DNA from: Eubacterium sp. UBA3782
GTDB lineage: Bacteria > Bacillota > Clostridia > Lachnospirales > Lachnospiraceae
Length of the DNA: 23,921 nt
Reading direction: 5' to 3'
Assembly: GCA_002368795.1 (NCBI GenBank)
Contig: DFFG01000080.1
Coordinates: 1,410 to 25,330 of the forward strand
The position numbers were made by a program, and so were the translations under genes. Under the pieces are notes generated by a model. The model had not been told where the DNA came from. It did no database searches and saw only the letters and a program-made list of their open reading frames with translations. Each line of letters starts with the position of its first letter. Position 1 is the stretch's first letter. This document shows, one piece after another, positions 6,545-14,753 of this stretch.

Positions 6545-6658
6545 CAAAGAAAAATGTAAGAAAAAAGGCTTTTGCAGCGTTTGATTTTTTAACGAAAATC
6601 TGCGCCGGAGAGTCTTTTTTTTCGTTGTTTTTCAGCCATTTTCCGGCATGGATAATTG

Positions 6659-6687
6659 TTGCTAAATTAACAAAAAACAGTTATAGT
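6659..6687 (+). promoter_or_regulatory. Promoter of the Na+-pump decarboxylase operon
   Basis: TTGCTA (6659-6664) and TATAGT (6682-6687) are 17 bp apart. Transcription should begin near 6694, about 43 bases before ATG 6737. Upstream, 6545-6658 is AT-rich with long T runs and holds no gene that I recognise. TTAACAAA occurs twice (6541 and 6667). Confidence 0.65.
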
Positions 6688-6736
6688 AGGAATAGTGCAA
6701 TTTTTTGAATTCACAATACACGATGGAGGTAAGAAT

Positions 6737-8173
6737 ATGAGCAACAACACGCAAAGCCCGGCAAGACAGAGGATCTCCGCTCTGCTTGACGCAAATAGCT
6801 TTGTTGAGATCGGTGCGGCTGTTACAGCCAGAAACACAGATTTCAACATGGCTGCAAAGAAAGCACCCTCTGACGGTGTCGTTACTGGATACGGTCAGAT
6901 CGGGGGCTGCCCGGTATACGTGTACAGTCAGGATGCTTCCGTGCTGAAGGGAACGATCGGCGAGATGCATGCCAGAAAGATCGTCAACATGTATGATCTG
7001 GCGATCAAGACCGGCGCTCCGGTCATCGGCCTGATCGACTGCGCAGGCATCCGTCTTGAGGAAGCTGCCGACGCTCTGAATGCGTTTGGTGAGATCTACA
7101 TGGCCCAGGCCAGTGCATCCGGCGTTGTCCCGCAGATCACCGGCATTTTCGGCATGTGCGGCGGCGGCATGGCCCTTGTTCCGGCCATGGCTGACTTTAC
7201 ATTTATGGAGAGCGGCAAGGCAAAGCTATTTGTCAATTCTCCCAACGCGATCGCCGGCAATACCGAGGAAGCCTGTGATACCGCATCCGCAGATTTTGCT
7301 GCTGAGGAGACGGGCATGAGCGACGGACAGGGAACAGAGGCAGAGGTGCTTGAGAAGATCCGCACCCTGGTATCTGTCCTTCCGGCCAACAACGAGGATG
7401 ATATGGCCTATGGCGAGGCTGCCGATGATCTCAACCGCATCAGCAGTGATCTGGCCGGCTGCATCGACGATCCCGCATTCCTGCTTCCCCGCATCAGCGA
7501 CGGCGGCTGCTATATCGAGACAAAGCCCTGCTACGGACGTGACATGGTCACTGCCTTTATCCGCCTGAACGGCTATACCGTCGGCGCTGTGGCAAACCGG
7601 AACATCCGCTATGCAGAGGATGGCTCTGTGGCTGAGGAGTTTGGCAAGAGCATCAGCGCCCGCGGCGCGAAGAAGGCTGCCCAGTTCGTCAGCTTCTGCG
7701 ATGCTTTCTCCATCCCGGTGGTTACCTTCACCAATGCAACAGGCTTCAAGGCAGCTATGTGCTCCGAGAAGAATCTGGCATATGAGCTTGGCCGAATGAC
7801 CTATGCGTTCGCCAATGCAACGACCCCGAAGGTCAATGTCATCACCGGAGAAGCCTTCGGTACCGCTTACCTTGCCATGAACAGCAAGTCCCTCGGTGCA
7901 GATATGGTATACGCCTGGAAGGATGCCAAGATCGGCATGATGGATGCTTTTGCAGCAGCCAAGATCATGAACGACGGCGCAGACGGTAATGTGATCAAGG
8001 CTGAGGCAGAGGCTTACAGCGCACTGCAGAACAGCGTTGATATGGCAGCAGCCAGAGGTTATGTGGATACCGTTATCGATCCGGCCGAGACCAGAAAGTA
8101 CCTGATCGGCGCACTGGATATGCTCTTCACAAAGAGAGAGTTCCGTCCGGACAAGAAGCACGGCACCGTTTAA
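6737..8173 (+). CDS. Acyl-CoA carboxyltransferase (12S/MmdA-like) of the Na+-pump decarboxylase
   Basis: The enzyme moves a carboxyl group between an acyl-CoA and carrier-bound biotin. The 478-residue protein has two crotonase-type halves of the carboxyltransferase family. The N-terminal half runs RISALLDANSFVEIG, SDGVVTGYGQIGGCPVYVY, then GLIDCAGIRLEEA and GIFGMCGGGMAL. The C-terminal half shows TNATGFK and GEAFGTAYLAM. It is slightly shorter than the usual ~510 residues of methylmalonyl-CoA carboxyltransferases and much shorter than GcdA. Malonyl-, methylmalonyl- and glutaconyl-CoA are all possible substrates; the sequence alone does not decide. ATG 6737 follows GGAGGT (6725-6730). The GTG at 6695 sits at the predicted transcription start and is rejected. 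It is the first gene of a five-gene operon. Confidence 0.88.
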   Translation: MSNNTQSPARQRISALLDANSFVEIGAAVTARNTDFNMAAKKAPSDGVVTGYGQIGGCPVYVYSQDASVLKGTIGEMHARKIVNMYDLAIKTGAPVIGLIDCAGIRLEEAADALNAFGEIYMAQASASGVVPQITGIFGMCGGGMALVPAMADFTFMESGKAKLFVNSPNAIAGNTEEACDTASADFAAEETGMSDGQGTEAEVLEKIRTLVSVLPANNEDDMAYGEAADDLNRISSDLAGCIDDPAFLLPRISDGGCYIETKPCYGRDMVTAFIRLNGYTVGAVANRNIRYAEDGSVAEEFGKSISARGAKKAAQFVSFCDAFSIPVVTFTNATGFKAAMCSEKNLAYELGRMTYAFANATTPKVNVITGEAFGTAYLAMNSKSLGADMVYAWKDAKIGMMDAFAAAKIMNDGADGNVIKAEAEAYSALQNSVDMAAARGYVDTVIDPAETRKYLIGALDMLFTKREFRPDKKHGTV

Positions 8174-8186
8174 GCGAGGTGAGTGA

Positions 8187-8951
8187 ATGAAGAACTTAAA
8201 GAGGAAGTTTACAGCCTTCCTTGTGCTGGCTTCCGTGCTGACTCTGCTTCTCGGAGCGGTCCCCGCATCCGCCCAGGTAGACGATGCCATGAAGGAGGAG
8301 ATCAAGTCTTCTGTAGAGCTGTTTCTGACGCAGATCTACGAGATGGATGATGCCTCTCTTGAAGTCCTCAAGGATTACGGCGGTTTTTATGATGTGCTCT
8401 ATAACACCTGGACTGAAAACAAGAAGGAGACCGGTGCGTTCAAGAGCTTTGTTTCGACAGAGATAAACGATTCCGATCCGGAACAGCTGGTGACCACATC
8501 GATCGTCAGCTTCGAGAATTACGATGCGGAAGTCATCGTATACTTTGACGCAGAGGGCACCACGCCGGTCAACTATGAGATGAACATCCAGTACTCCCTT
8601 GGGGAGAAGTTCATCCAGGCTGCCCAGAACATGGTGGTCGGCCTCCTGGTCGTCTTCTTTGTCCTGATCTTCCTGACACTGGTCATCTACTGCTTCAAGT
8701 ACATCAGTGTCCTGGAAAACAAGATGGCAAAGAAGGAAGCTCCGGCAGCCGCACCGGCATCGAAGGCAGCTCCGACAGCAGCAGCTCCGGCAGCAGCACC
8801 GGCGGCAGCGCCTGCAGCTTCGGATGATACAGAGATCGCGGCGGTCATCGCAGCAGCGATCGCAGCGGCAATGGAAGATGCACCTTCAGAAAGCGGTTAT
8901 GTAGTTCGCTCGGTACGCAAGGTGGGTACCGGAAGATGGAAGAGAGTATAA
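8187..8951 (+). CDS. OadG-family subunit with secreted N-terminal domain
   Basis: OadG/gamma-type subunits hold the biotin-dependent Na+ pump together at the membrane. This 254-residue protein has a signal peptide (residues 1-29, cleavage after ASA), then an acidic domain of ~115 residues outside the cell. A transmembrane helix (149-172) carries the next part back into the cytoplasm. That part is an Ala/Pro-rich linker, the typical AAVIAAAIAAAME helix and a basic end (RSVRKVGTGRWKRV). Classical OadG is only 80-130 residues and lacks the outer domain; long versions are known in clostridia. The outer domain's function is unknown. A GAGGTGAG SD precedes ATG 8187, 13 bp after the previous stop. 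Confidence 0.85.
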   Translation: MKNLKRKFTAFLVLASVLTLLLGAVPASAQVDDAMKEEIKSSVELFLTQIYEMDDASLEVLKDYGGFYDVLYNTWTENKKETGAFKSFVSTEINDSDPEQLVTTSIVSFENYDAEVIVYFDAEGTTPVNYEMNIQYSLGEKFIQAAQNMVVGLLVVFFVLIFLTLVIYCFKYISVLENKMAKKEAPAAAPASKAAPTAAAPAAAPAAAPAASDDTEIAAVIAAAIAAAMEDAPSESGYVVRSVRKVGTGRWKRV

Positions 8952-8964
8952 AGGAGAAAAACAG

Positions 8965-9351
8965 ATGAAAAATTATACGATCACAGTTAATGGCACAGTA
9001 TACCAGGTAACCGTTGAAGAAGGAATCACCAGCGGCGTTACCCAGAACGCAGCTCCGGCTCCGGCAGCAGCAGCTCCGGCCCCGGCTCCGGCTCCCGCTC
9101 CGGCAGCAGCACCTGCAGCAGCTCCGGCCAACGCAGGCGGCATCAATGTGACCGCTTCCGTTCCCGGCAAGATCGTCAGCGTAGCAGCTCCTGTCGGCAC
9201 AGCCGTAAAGGCTGGTGATACCGTCATCATGCTTGAGGCTATGAAGATGGAGATCCCGGTCGTTGCTCCGCAGGATGGTACCGTTGCTTCCGTAAACGTT
9301 ACTCCCGGCCAGATGGTTGAATCCGGCGATATTCTGGCAACCATGAACTGA
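8965..9351 (+). CDS. Biotin carboxyl carrier protein of the decarboxylase
   Basis: This carrier shuttles CO2 on biotin between the carboxyltransferases and the membrane beta subunit. The 128-residue product has a short beta start (MKNYTITVNGTVYQVTVEEG) and a flexible Ala/Pro linker (~residues 29-57). It ends in a complete biotinyl domain with the attachment motif EAMKM; Lys94 is the expected biotinylation site. Its size and layout match the 1.3S/GcdC/MmdC type. SD AAAGGAG lies just upstream of ATG 8965. It is the only biotin domain in the operon, so both carboxyltransferases must share it. Confidence 0.95.
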   Translation: MKNYTITVNGTVYQVTVEEGITSGVTQNAAPAPAAAAPAPAPAPAPAAAPAAAPANAGGINVTASVPGKIVSVAAPVGTAVKAGDTVIMLEAMKMEIPVVAPQDGTVASVNVTPGQMVESGDILATMN

Positions 9352-9385
9352 CAGGCATCTTTGAACAAATCAGAGAGGTATATAA

Positions 9386-10540
9386 ATGATATTAGAGACT
9401 TTGAACAACCTGATCCATCAGACGGCGTTCTTCAACATCAGTTGGGGAAACTTCGTCATGATCGGTGTTGCGTTCGTGTTCCTCTATCTGGCGATCCATC
9501 ACGGATTTGAGCCGCTGCTTCTTGTACCGATCGCCTTCGGTATGCTGCTGGTCAATATCTATCCGGATATCATGGCTGAGCCTTTTGTGGACGCGGCAGG
9601 CATCGAGCATGCCGGCGGCCTTCTGCACTACTTCTTTATTCTGGATGAGTGGGCGATCCTGCCTTCCCTTATCTTCATGGGCGTAGGCGCGATGACCGAC
9701 TTTGCTCCGCTGATCGCAAACCCCATCTCCTTCCTTATGGGTGCAGCTGCCCAGCTGGGTATCTACGTTGCTTACTTCCTGGCGATCCTTCTGGGATTCA
9801 ACGGAAAGGCAGCAGCAGCGATCTCCATCATCGGCGGCGCTGACGGACCGACATCGATCTTCCTGTGCGGTAAGCTCGGCCAGACATCCCTGATGGGACC
9901 GATCGCTGTTGCGGCATATTCCTACATGTCCCTGGTTCCGATCATCCAGCCCCCGATCATGAAGCTCTTCACTACCGAAGAGGAGAGAAAGATCAAGATG
10001 GGACAGCTTCGTCCGGTATCCAAGCTGGAGAGGATCCTGTTCCCCATCGTTATCACGGTTATCGTATGTCTGCTTCTTCCGACGACAGCACCGCTGGTCG
10101 GTATGCTGATGCTTGGAAACCTGTTCCGTGAGAGCGGCGTTGTCAAGCAGCTGACCGAGACAGCATCGAATGCTCTGATGTATATCGTCGTCATCCTTCT
10201 GGGAACCTCCGTCGGCGCTTCTACCAGCGCGGAGGCCTTCCTGAAGCTCGACACGCTTAAGATCGTCGCCCTCGGCCTTGTCGCATTTGCCTTTGGTACC
10301 TTCGGCGGCGTCATGCTCGGCAAACTGCTATGCAAGGTTACAAAGGGCAAGATCAATCCGCTGATCGGCTCGGCCGGCGTTTCTGCCGTTCCGATGGCAG
10401 CCCGTGTATCCCAGAAGGTCGGTGCGGAGGCAGATCCCACAAACTTCCTTCTGATGCATGCGATGGGACCGAATGTAGCCGGAGTTATCGGTACGGCTGT
10501 TGCAGCCGGTACCTTTATGGCTGTCTACGGCGTCGTCTGA
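9386..10540 (+). CDS. Na+-translocating decarboxylase beta subunit
   Basis: This integral membrane protein decarboxylates carboxybiotin and exports Na+ (OadB/GcdB/MmdB family). The 384-residue product is made of many hydrophobic segments. It carries the hallmark GGADGPT at 150-156, with Asp153 in the position known to be essential for Na+ transport. The conserved C-terminal stretch SAVPMAARVSQKVGAEADP is followed by FLLMHAMGPNVAGVIGTAVAAG. A lumenal-side loop near residues 60-85 is typical of the family. SD AGAGAGG-like (9371-9378) precedes ATG 9386. Sequence similarity alone does not tell OadB from GcdB or MmdB; the neighbours suggest a mixed-substrate pump. Confidence 0.93.
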   Translation: MILETLNNLIHQTAFFNISWGNFVMIGVAFVFLYLAIHHGFEPLLLVPIAFGMLLVNIYPDIMAEPFVDAAGIEHAGGLLHYFFILDEWAILPSLIFMGVGAMTDFAPLIANPISFLMGAAAQLGIYVAYFLAILLGFNGKAAAAISIIGGADGPTSIFLCGKLGQTSLMGPIAVAAYSYMSLVPIIQPPIMKLFTTEEERKIKMGQLRPVSKLERILFPIVITVIVCLLLPTTAPLVGMLMLGNLFRESGVVKQLTETASNALMYIVVILLGTSVGASTSAEAFLKLDTLKIVALGLVAFAFGTFGGVMLGKLLCKVTKGKINPLIGSAGVSAVPMAARVSQKVGAEADPTNFLLMHAMGPNVAGVIGTAVAAGTFMAVYGVV

Positions 10541-10561
10541 TACCGCTGACAGAGCGCATGT

Positions 10562-10589
10562 GCTGCGGGTGAGCGTTCCTTTCCGCAGC
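10562..10589 (+). promoter_or_regulatory. Intercistronic hairpin between the beta subunit and oadA-like genes
   Basis: GCTGCGG (10562-10568) pairs with CCGCAGC (10583-10589), and flanking CATG sequences extend the stem past a bulge. No T-tract follows, so it is more likely an mRNA stability or processing element than a terminator. It lies in the longest gap (78 bp) of the operon. Confidence 0.45.
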
Positions 10590-10618
10590 CATGTGAACGA
10601 ATAAAGAGGAGAATAAGA

Positions 10619-12028
10619 ATGGCTGAAAAAAAACCTGTAAAGATTACGGAAACCGTCCTTCGTGACGCGCATCAGTCGCTGATCGCGACCCGTATGCCCA
10701 CATCCGAGATGCTTCCGATCGTTGAGAAGATGGACCAGATCGGCTACAACGCAGTTGAGGTCTGGGGCGGCGCTACCTTTGATTCCTGCCTCCGCTTCCT
10801 CAAGGAAGATCCGTGGGAGAGACTGCGCAAGCTGAAAGACGGCTTCAAGAACACCAAGCTTCAGATGCTGTTCCGTGGTCAGAACATCCTGGGCTACAGA
10901 CCCTACGCTGATGACGTTGTCGAGTATTTCGTACAGAAATCCGTTGCCAACGGCATCGATATCATCCGTATTTTCGACTGCCTGAACGATCTCCGCAATC
11001 TGGAGACCTGCGTAAAGGCTGCCAAGAAGGAAGCCGGCGCTGAGGCTCAGGTCGCCCTTTCCTACACACTTGGTGATTCCTACACCCTGGAGTACTGGAC
11101 CAAGAAGGCCAAGGCGATCGAGGAGATGGGTGCTGATTCCATCTGCATCAAAGATATGGCCGGCCTGCTTCTTCCCTACACAGCCACAGAGCTGGTAAAG
11201 GCAATGAAGGAGACCACAAGCCTTCCCATCGAGCTGCACACCCATTACACCTCCGGTGTTGCTTCCATGACCTGCATGAAGGCCGTAGAAGCCGGTGTGG
11301 ATATCATCGATACCGCCATCAGCCCCTTCGCCCTGGGAACCTCCCAGCCGGCAACTGAGGTTATGGTCGAGACCTTCAAGGGAACACCCTATGATACCGG
11401 ACTTTCTGTCCGCAAGCTTCTTGAGGTGGCCAACTACTTCCGTCCCTACAGAGATGAGTGCCTGAAGAACGGACTGCTCAATCCCACCAACCTGGGTGTC
11501 AACATCCGTACACTGGTCTACCAGGTACCGGGCGGCATGCTGTCCAACCTGACCAGCCAGCTGGCACAGCAGCACGCAGAGGACAAGTTCTACGATGTGC
11601 TTGAGGAAGTTCCGAGAGTAAGAGCGGATCTGGGAAATCCGCCTCTGGTTACTCCGTCCTCCCAGATCGTCGGAACCCAGGCGGTTCTGAACGTCGTTCT
11701 CGGCGAGCGCTACAAGATGATCACCAAGGAGACCAAGGACCTGCTTGCCGGAAAGTACGGCGAGACCACAGATCCGGTCAACAAAGAGCTGCAGAAAAAG
11801 GCTCTGGGCGACGAGGAGCCGATCACCTATCGTCCCGCCGACGATCTTGCTCCCGAGCTGGATACCCTGCGGAACGAGATGGCTGCCTACAACCAGCAGG
11901 ATGAGGATGTACTGTCCTACGCCCTGTTCCCGCAGGTAGCAACCGAGTTCTTCAAGTACAGAGATGCCCAGCAGACAGGGATCGACGCCACAAAGAGCGA
12001 TGCGGAGACAAAATCCTATCCTGTATAA
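10619..12028 (+). CDS. Oxaloacetate/pyruvate carboxyltransferase (OadA/PycB/5S type, no biotin domain)
   Basis: The enzyme transfers CO2 between oxaloacetate and biotin, leaving pyruvate. The 469-residue product begins with the carboxyltransferase TIM barrel: TETVLRDAHQSLIATRM with metal-ligand Asp16, then VEVWGGATFDSCLRFL, ESPWERL-like DPWERL, MLFRGQN, IKDMAGLL and the metal-binding ELHTHYTSG. The conserved PYC-OADA helical region follows and ends near YSYALFP-type text (YALFPQVA). A typical OadA continues to ~600 residues with a biotin domain; here it stops before that, like the 5S subunit of transcarboxylase, so it must use the separate carrier at 8965. SD AGAGGAG precedes ATG 10619. It is the last gene of the operon. 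Confidence 0.92.
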   Translation: MAEKKPVKITETVLRDAHQSLIATRMPTSEMLPIVEKMDQIGYNAVEVWGGATFDSCLRFLKEDPWERLRKLKDGFKNTKLQMLFRGQNILGYRPYADDVVEYFVQKSVANGIDIIRIFDCLNDLRNLETCVKAAKKEAGAEAQVALSYTLGDSYTLEYWTKKAKAIEEMGADSICIKDMAGLLLPYTATELVKAMKETTSLPIELHTHYTSGVASMTCMKAVEAGVDIIDTAISPFALGTSQPATEVMVETFKGTPYDTGLSVRKLLEVANYFRPYRDECLKNGLLNPTNLGVNIRTLVYQVPGGMLSNLTSQLAQQHAEDKFYDVLEEVPRVRADLGNPPLVTPSSQIVGTQAVLNVVLGERYKMITKETKDLLAGKYGETTDPVNKELQKKALGDEEPITYRPADDLAPELDTLRNEMAAYNQQDEDVLSYALFPQVATEFFKYRDAQQTGIDATKSDAETKSYPV

Positions 12029-12054
12029 GTCAAAAAGATAATACGAGACAGATG

Positions 12055-12084
12055 AAGGCCCGGGTCAGATGACCCGGGCCTTTT
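12055..12084 (+). terminator. Terminator of the decarboxylase operon
   Basis: A perfect 12-bp GC-rich stem (12055-12066 with 12071-12082), an AGAT loop and TTTT at 12081-12084, 27 bases after the last stop. Confidence 0.85.
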
Positions 12085-12138
12085 CGGCACGCTGGTAAGA
12101 GAAAAATCGATTTTTAATTCCACATACGTGTTGCTCAG

Positions 12139-12233
12139 AAAAAAAACCCACGTCCCTGGAAGACATTAAAGCAAACATTCTGCAGGCCCGACAAGGCTTA
12201 AAGCCTTTGCGTAATGCCTTCCAGGGACGTGGG
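12139..12233 (-). terminator. Long-loop terminator of the rqcH-ATPase transcript
   Basis: On the minus strand a perfect 16-bp stem (12218-12233 with 12147-12162) is followed by eight T (complement of 12139-12146). The loop is unusually long, about 55 nt, and contains its own small AAGGCTT/AAGCCTT hairpin. The stem starts 11 bases after the ATPase stop codon. Confidence 0.85.
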
Positions 12234-12243
12234 CTATTGGTGC

Positions 12244-14712
12244 TCACGCTGCATCTGTACTCTTGGCCTTGGCTGCTCCTGCGGCTGCGAGGATCTTGTG
12301 GTAGATCCGGTTCAGGATCCGCAGGAAGGAGATCAGGTAGCGCAGCACGGGCTCCGTGCAGATCGAGAAGACGACGAACAGCATGACGCATCGCACGGAC
12401 ATGCCGGTGATGCCGAAATACTCGCGCAGGAAGACCAGGCAGAAGAGCATGCCGACCATACATGCGGTGAGGATGCCCCATTTGAACTTGTTCATCGGCT
12501 TGATGATGTGGCGCAGGATCATGAAGCCTACGATGGACATCAGGATCGCGCAGGCGGTGGATATATCCACAGAGCTTACATTGAAGGCTTCGCCAAAGAC
12601 GACCAGACCGGCGATGATGATGAAGTCGGTCAGGGCGGCGGGCAGAGCCTTGAACAGGACGTTCGAGATAAACCGTCCGCTGATCATCTTTTTGTCCGGC
12701 AGCTGGGAGAGCAGGAAACCGGGCAGGCCGATGGTGAACAGGCTGATCAGCGAGATCTGGGACGGACGGAGCGGGTAGGTCATCCCTGCGATGATCGAGA
12801 AGACCGACAGCAGCAGGGAGAAGATGTTTTTGACCAGGAACAGGCTTCCGGAACGTTCCATATTGTTGACGACCTGACGGCCTTCCATGACGATCTCCGG
12901 CATATGGGAGAAATCGTTGTCCAGAAGGACGAGCTGGGATGCCTGGGCGGCTGCATCTGAGCCGGCGGCCATGGCGACCGAACAGTCGGCTTCCTTGAGG
13001 GCCAGGACGTCGTTGACACCGTCACCGGTCATGGCGACGGTTTTGCCGTGGGACTTCAGCGCCTTGACAAAGGCCAGCTTCTGGGCCGGTGTGACACGGC
13101 CGAAGACCACATATTTTGTCACAGCGTCCGCGATGTCTGCATCTGTCTTCAGGGTGGAGGCATCCACATAGAGATCCGAATTGGCGATTCCCGCCTGTGT
13201 GGCGACTTCCGAAACGGTGACCGGGTTGTCGCCGGAGATGACCTTCACCTCGACGCCCTGCCGGTCGAAGAACTGGAAGGTCTTGTCGGCATCCTTGCGG
13301 ATCTTATTGGCGATAACGACGAGAGCGTAGGGGGTGACGGTGCCGGTCAGCTCTCCGCCATCCGGGATCCCGCTGTAACGTCCGAAGACCAGCACACGGA
13401 AGCCCTGCCGGCTCTGGGTCTCGATCGTTTCCTTGTATTTCTCGTAGTCACTCTTCAGAATAAATTCCGGAGCACCCATGACATAGGCGCCATCCTCAAA
13501 GGTTGCGCTGCTGTACTTGTAGGCAGAGGAAAAGCCTGTGACAGCCAGGGGAGCGGCTCCGCTTGGATTGGCAAAGTAGTTCTTGATGGCTTCCATCGTG
13601 ATGTTGTCGGCCTTCTGGGCGGCGGCAAAATCACTGAGCAGTTCATCGATCTCCGGTATGGAACGGTCATTTTCATAGGGCGGAAGGGTGATCACCTCGT
13701 TGACCAGCATGGCGTTTTCCGTGATCGTTCCGGTCTTGTCCACGCAAAGAACATTGACACGCGCCAGTGTCTCAATACACTTCATATCGTGCACGAGGAC
13801 CTTCTTCATGGAAAGACGGCCGACACTGACGGCCAGGGTGACGCTGGACAGGAGGTAGAGTCCCTCGGGGATCATGCCGATGACGGCAGCGACCATGGAG
13901 GTCACACTGTCGTAGACATTGTTCTGCTGGATCCAGTAGCTCTGGTAGAAGAGGGCGATGCCGATGGGGACGATGCAGATGCCGGCGAACACAACGATGT
14001 GGTTCAGGGAACGGATCATCTCGGACTGTTCGCCAACACGTGCCTGCTTTGCCTGAGCAGTCAGCTTGTTGATGTAGGAATCGGCACCGACATTGACCAG
14101 TCTGGCGTAGCAGGATCCGGACACGATGAAGGAGCCGCTCATCAGCTCGTCGCCGACATTCTTTTTGATCTCGTCCGATTCACCTGTCAGCAGAGACTCG
14201 TTGACAGAGACCTGTCCTTCGACGACCACTGCGTCGGCGGGGATCTGGTTTCCTGCGGTAAAGATCACGATATCATCGGCAACCAGATGCTCGGCCTGAA
14301 TGACCTTCTCACGGCCGATCCGGACGACGGTGGCCTTCGGTGCATTGAGGACCGAGAGCTCATCCAGGGTCTTCTTTGCTTTCAGCTCCTGGAAGATACC
14401 GATCAGCGAGTTGGCAACGATGATCGGTACAAAGGTCATGTCCCGGAAGGCGCCGACCAGGAAGAGCAGGATCGCCAGAAGCAGGAAGATCAGGTTGAAG
14501 TAGGTGACGACATTGCTGCGGATGATCTCCCGCACGGTTTTGGAGGGCGGGTCGACGGAACGGTTGTCCCATCCGGCCTCCCGGTGCTCCAGGACCTGTT
14601 CCTTTGTCAGGCCGATGTGCGGATCCGGTTCATAGCGGACGATTTTCTTCCTTACCGGCTGCTCGGCAGATGCCTGGGCTTTTTTCTTTCGCTTTTTTTG
14701 AGTAGATGCCAT
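12244..14712 (-). CDS. P-type cation-transporting ATPase (CtpE-like, PEGL motif)
   Basis: This membrane pump exports a cation at the cost of ATP. The 822-residue product has every P-type hallmark: TGES at 176-179 (dephosphorylation), PEGL at 282-285 in membrane helix 4, the phosphorylated Asp325 in DKTGT, GAPEF at 413-417 in the nucleotide domain and TGDGVND at 562-568. Four C-terminal helices or more follow. There is no N-terminal metal-binding domain, only a basic tail. The PEGL ion-site motif and lack of the Lys of KGAPE recall mycobacterial CtpE, a Ca2+ transporter. Ca2+ is therefore the best guess, but Mg2+ or Mn2+ is possible. SD AAGGAAG lies before the ATG; rqcH is 41 bp upstream on the same strand. 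Confidence 0.9.
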   Translation of the reverse strand: MASTQKKRKKKAQASAEQPVRKKIVRYEPDPHIGLTKEQVLEHREAGWDNRSVDPPSKTVREIIRSNVVTYFNLIFLLLAILLFLVGAFRDMTFVPIIVANSLIGIFQELKAKKTLDELSVLNAPKATVVRIGREKVIQAEHLVADDIVIFTAGNQIPADAVVVEGQVSVNESLLTGESDEIKKNVGDELMSGSFIVSGSCYARLVNVGADSYINKLTAQAKQARVGEQSEMIRSLNHIVVFAGICIVPIGIALFYQSYWIQQNNVYDSVTSMVAAVIGMIPEGLYLLSSVTLAVSVGRLSMKKVLVHDMKCIETLARVNVLCVDKTGTITENAMLVNEVITLPPYENDRSIPEIDELLSDFAAAQKADNITMEAIKNYFANPSGAAPLAVTGFSSAYKYSSATFEDGAYVMGAPEFILKSDYEKYKETIETQSRQGFRVLVFGRYSGIPDGGELTGTVTPYALVVIANKIRKDADKTFQFFDRQGVEVKVISGDNPVTVSEVATQAGIANSDLYVDASTLKTDADIADAVTKYVVFGRVTPAQKLAFVKALKSHGKTVAMTGDGVNDVLALKEADCSVAMAAGSDAAAQASQLVLLDNDFSHMPEIVMEGRQVVNNMERSGSLFLVKNIFSLLLSVFSIIAGMTYPLRPSQISLISLFTIGLPGFLLSQLPDKKMISGRFISNVLFKALPAALTDFIIIAGLVVFGEAFNVSSVDISTACAILMSIVGFMILRHIIKPMNKFKWGILTACMVGMLFCLVFLREYFGITGMSVRCVMLFVVFSICTEPVLRYLISFLRILNRIYHKILAAAGAAKAKSTDAA

Positions 14713-14753
14713 AGGGTTGCTTCCTTAATACAAAGCCGGATGGTTCCGGACGG

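Noticed and set aside
6484..6708. 74-codon open frame before the decarboxylase operon
   Set aside because: It crosses the promoter at 6659-6687, begins without an SD and its Phe/Lys-rich end reflects T/A runs.
8740..8825. Short GCAGCTCCGGCAGCA-type repeats in the OadG and carrier genes, possible CRISPR or minisatellite
   Set aside because: They encode Ala/Pro linkers in frame, with no regular spacer length.
10328..11575. 415-codon open frame antisense to the beta-subunit and OadA-like genes
   Set aside because: It spans two well-supported sense genes and their gap, with no SD or family match.
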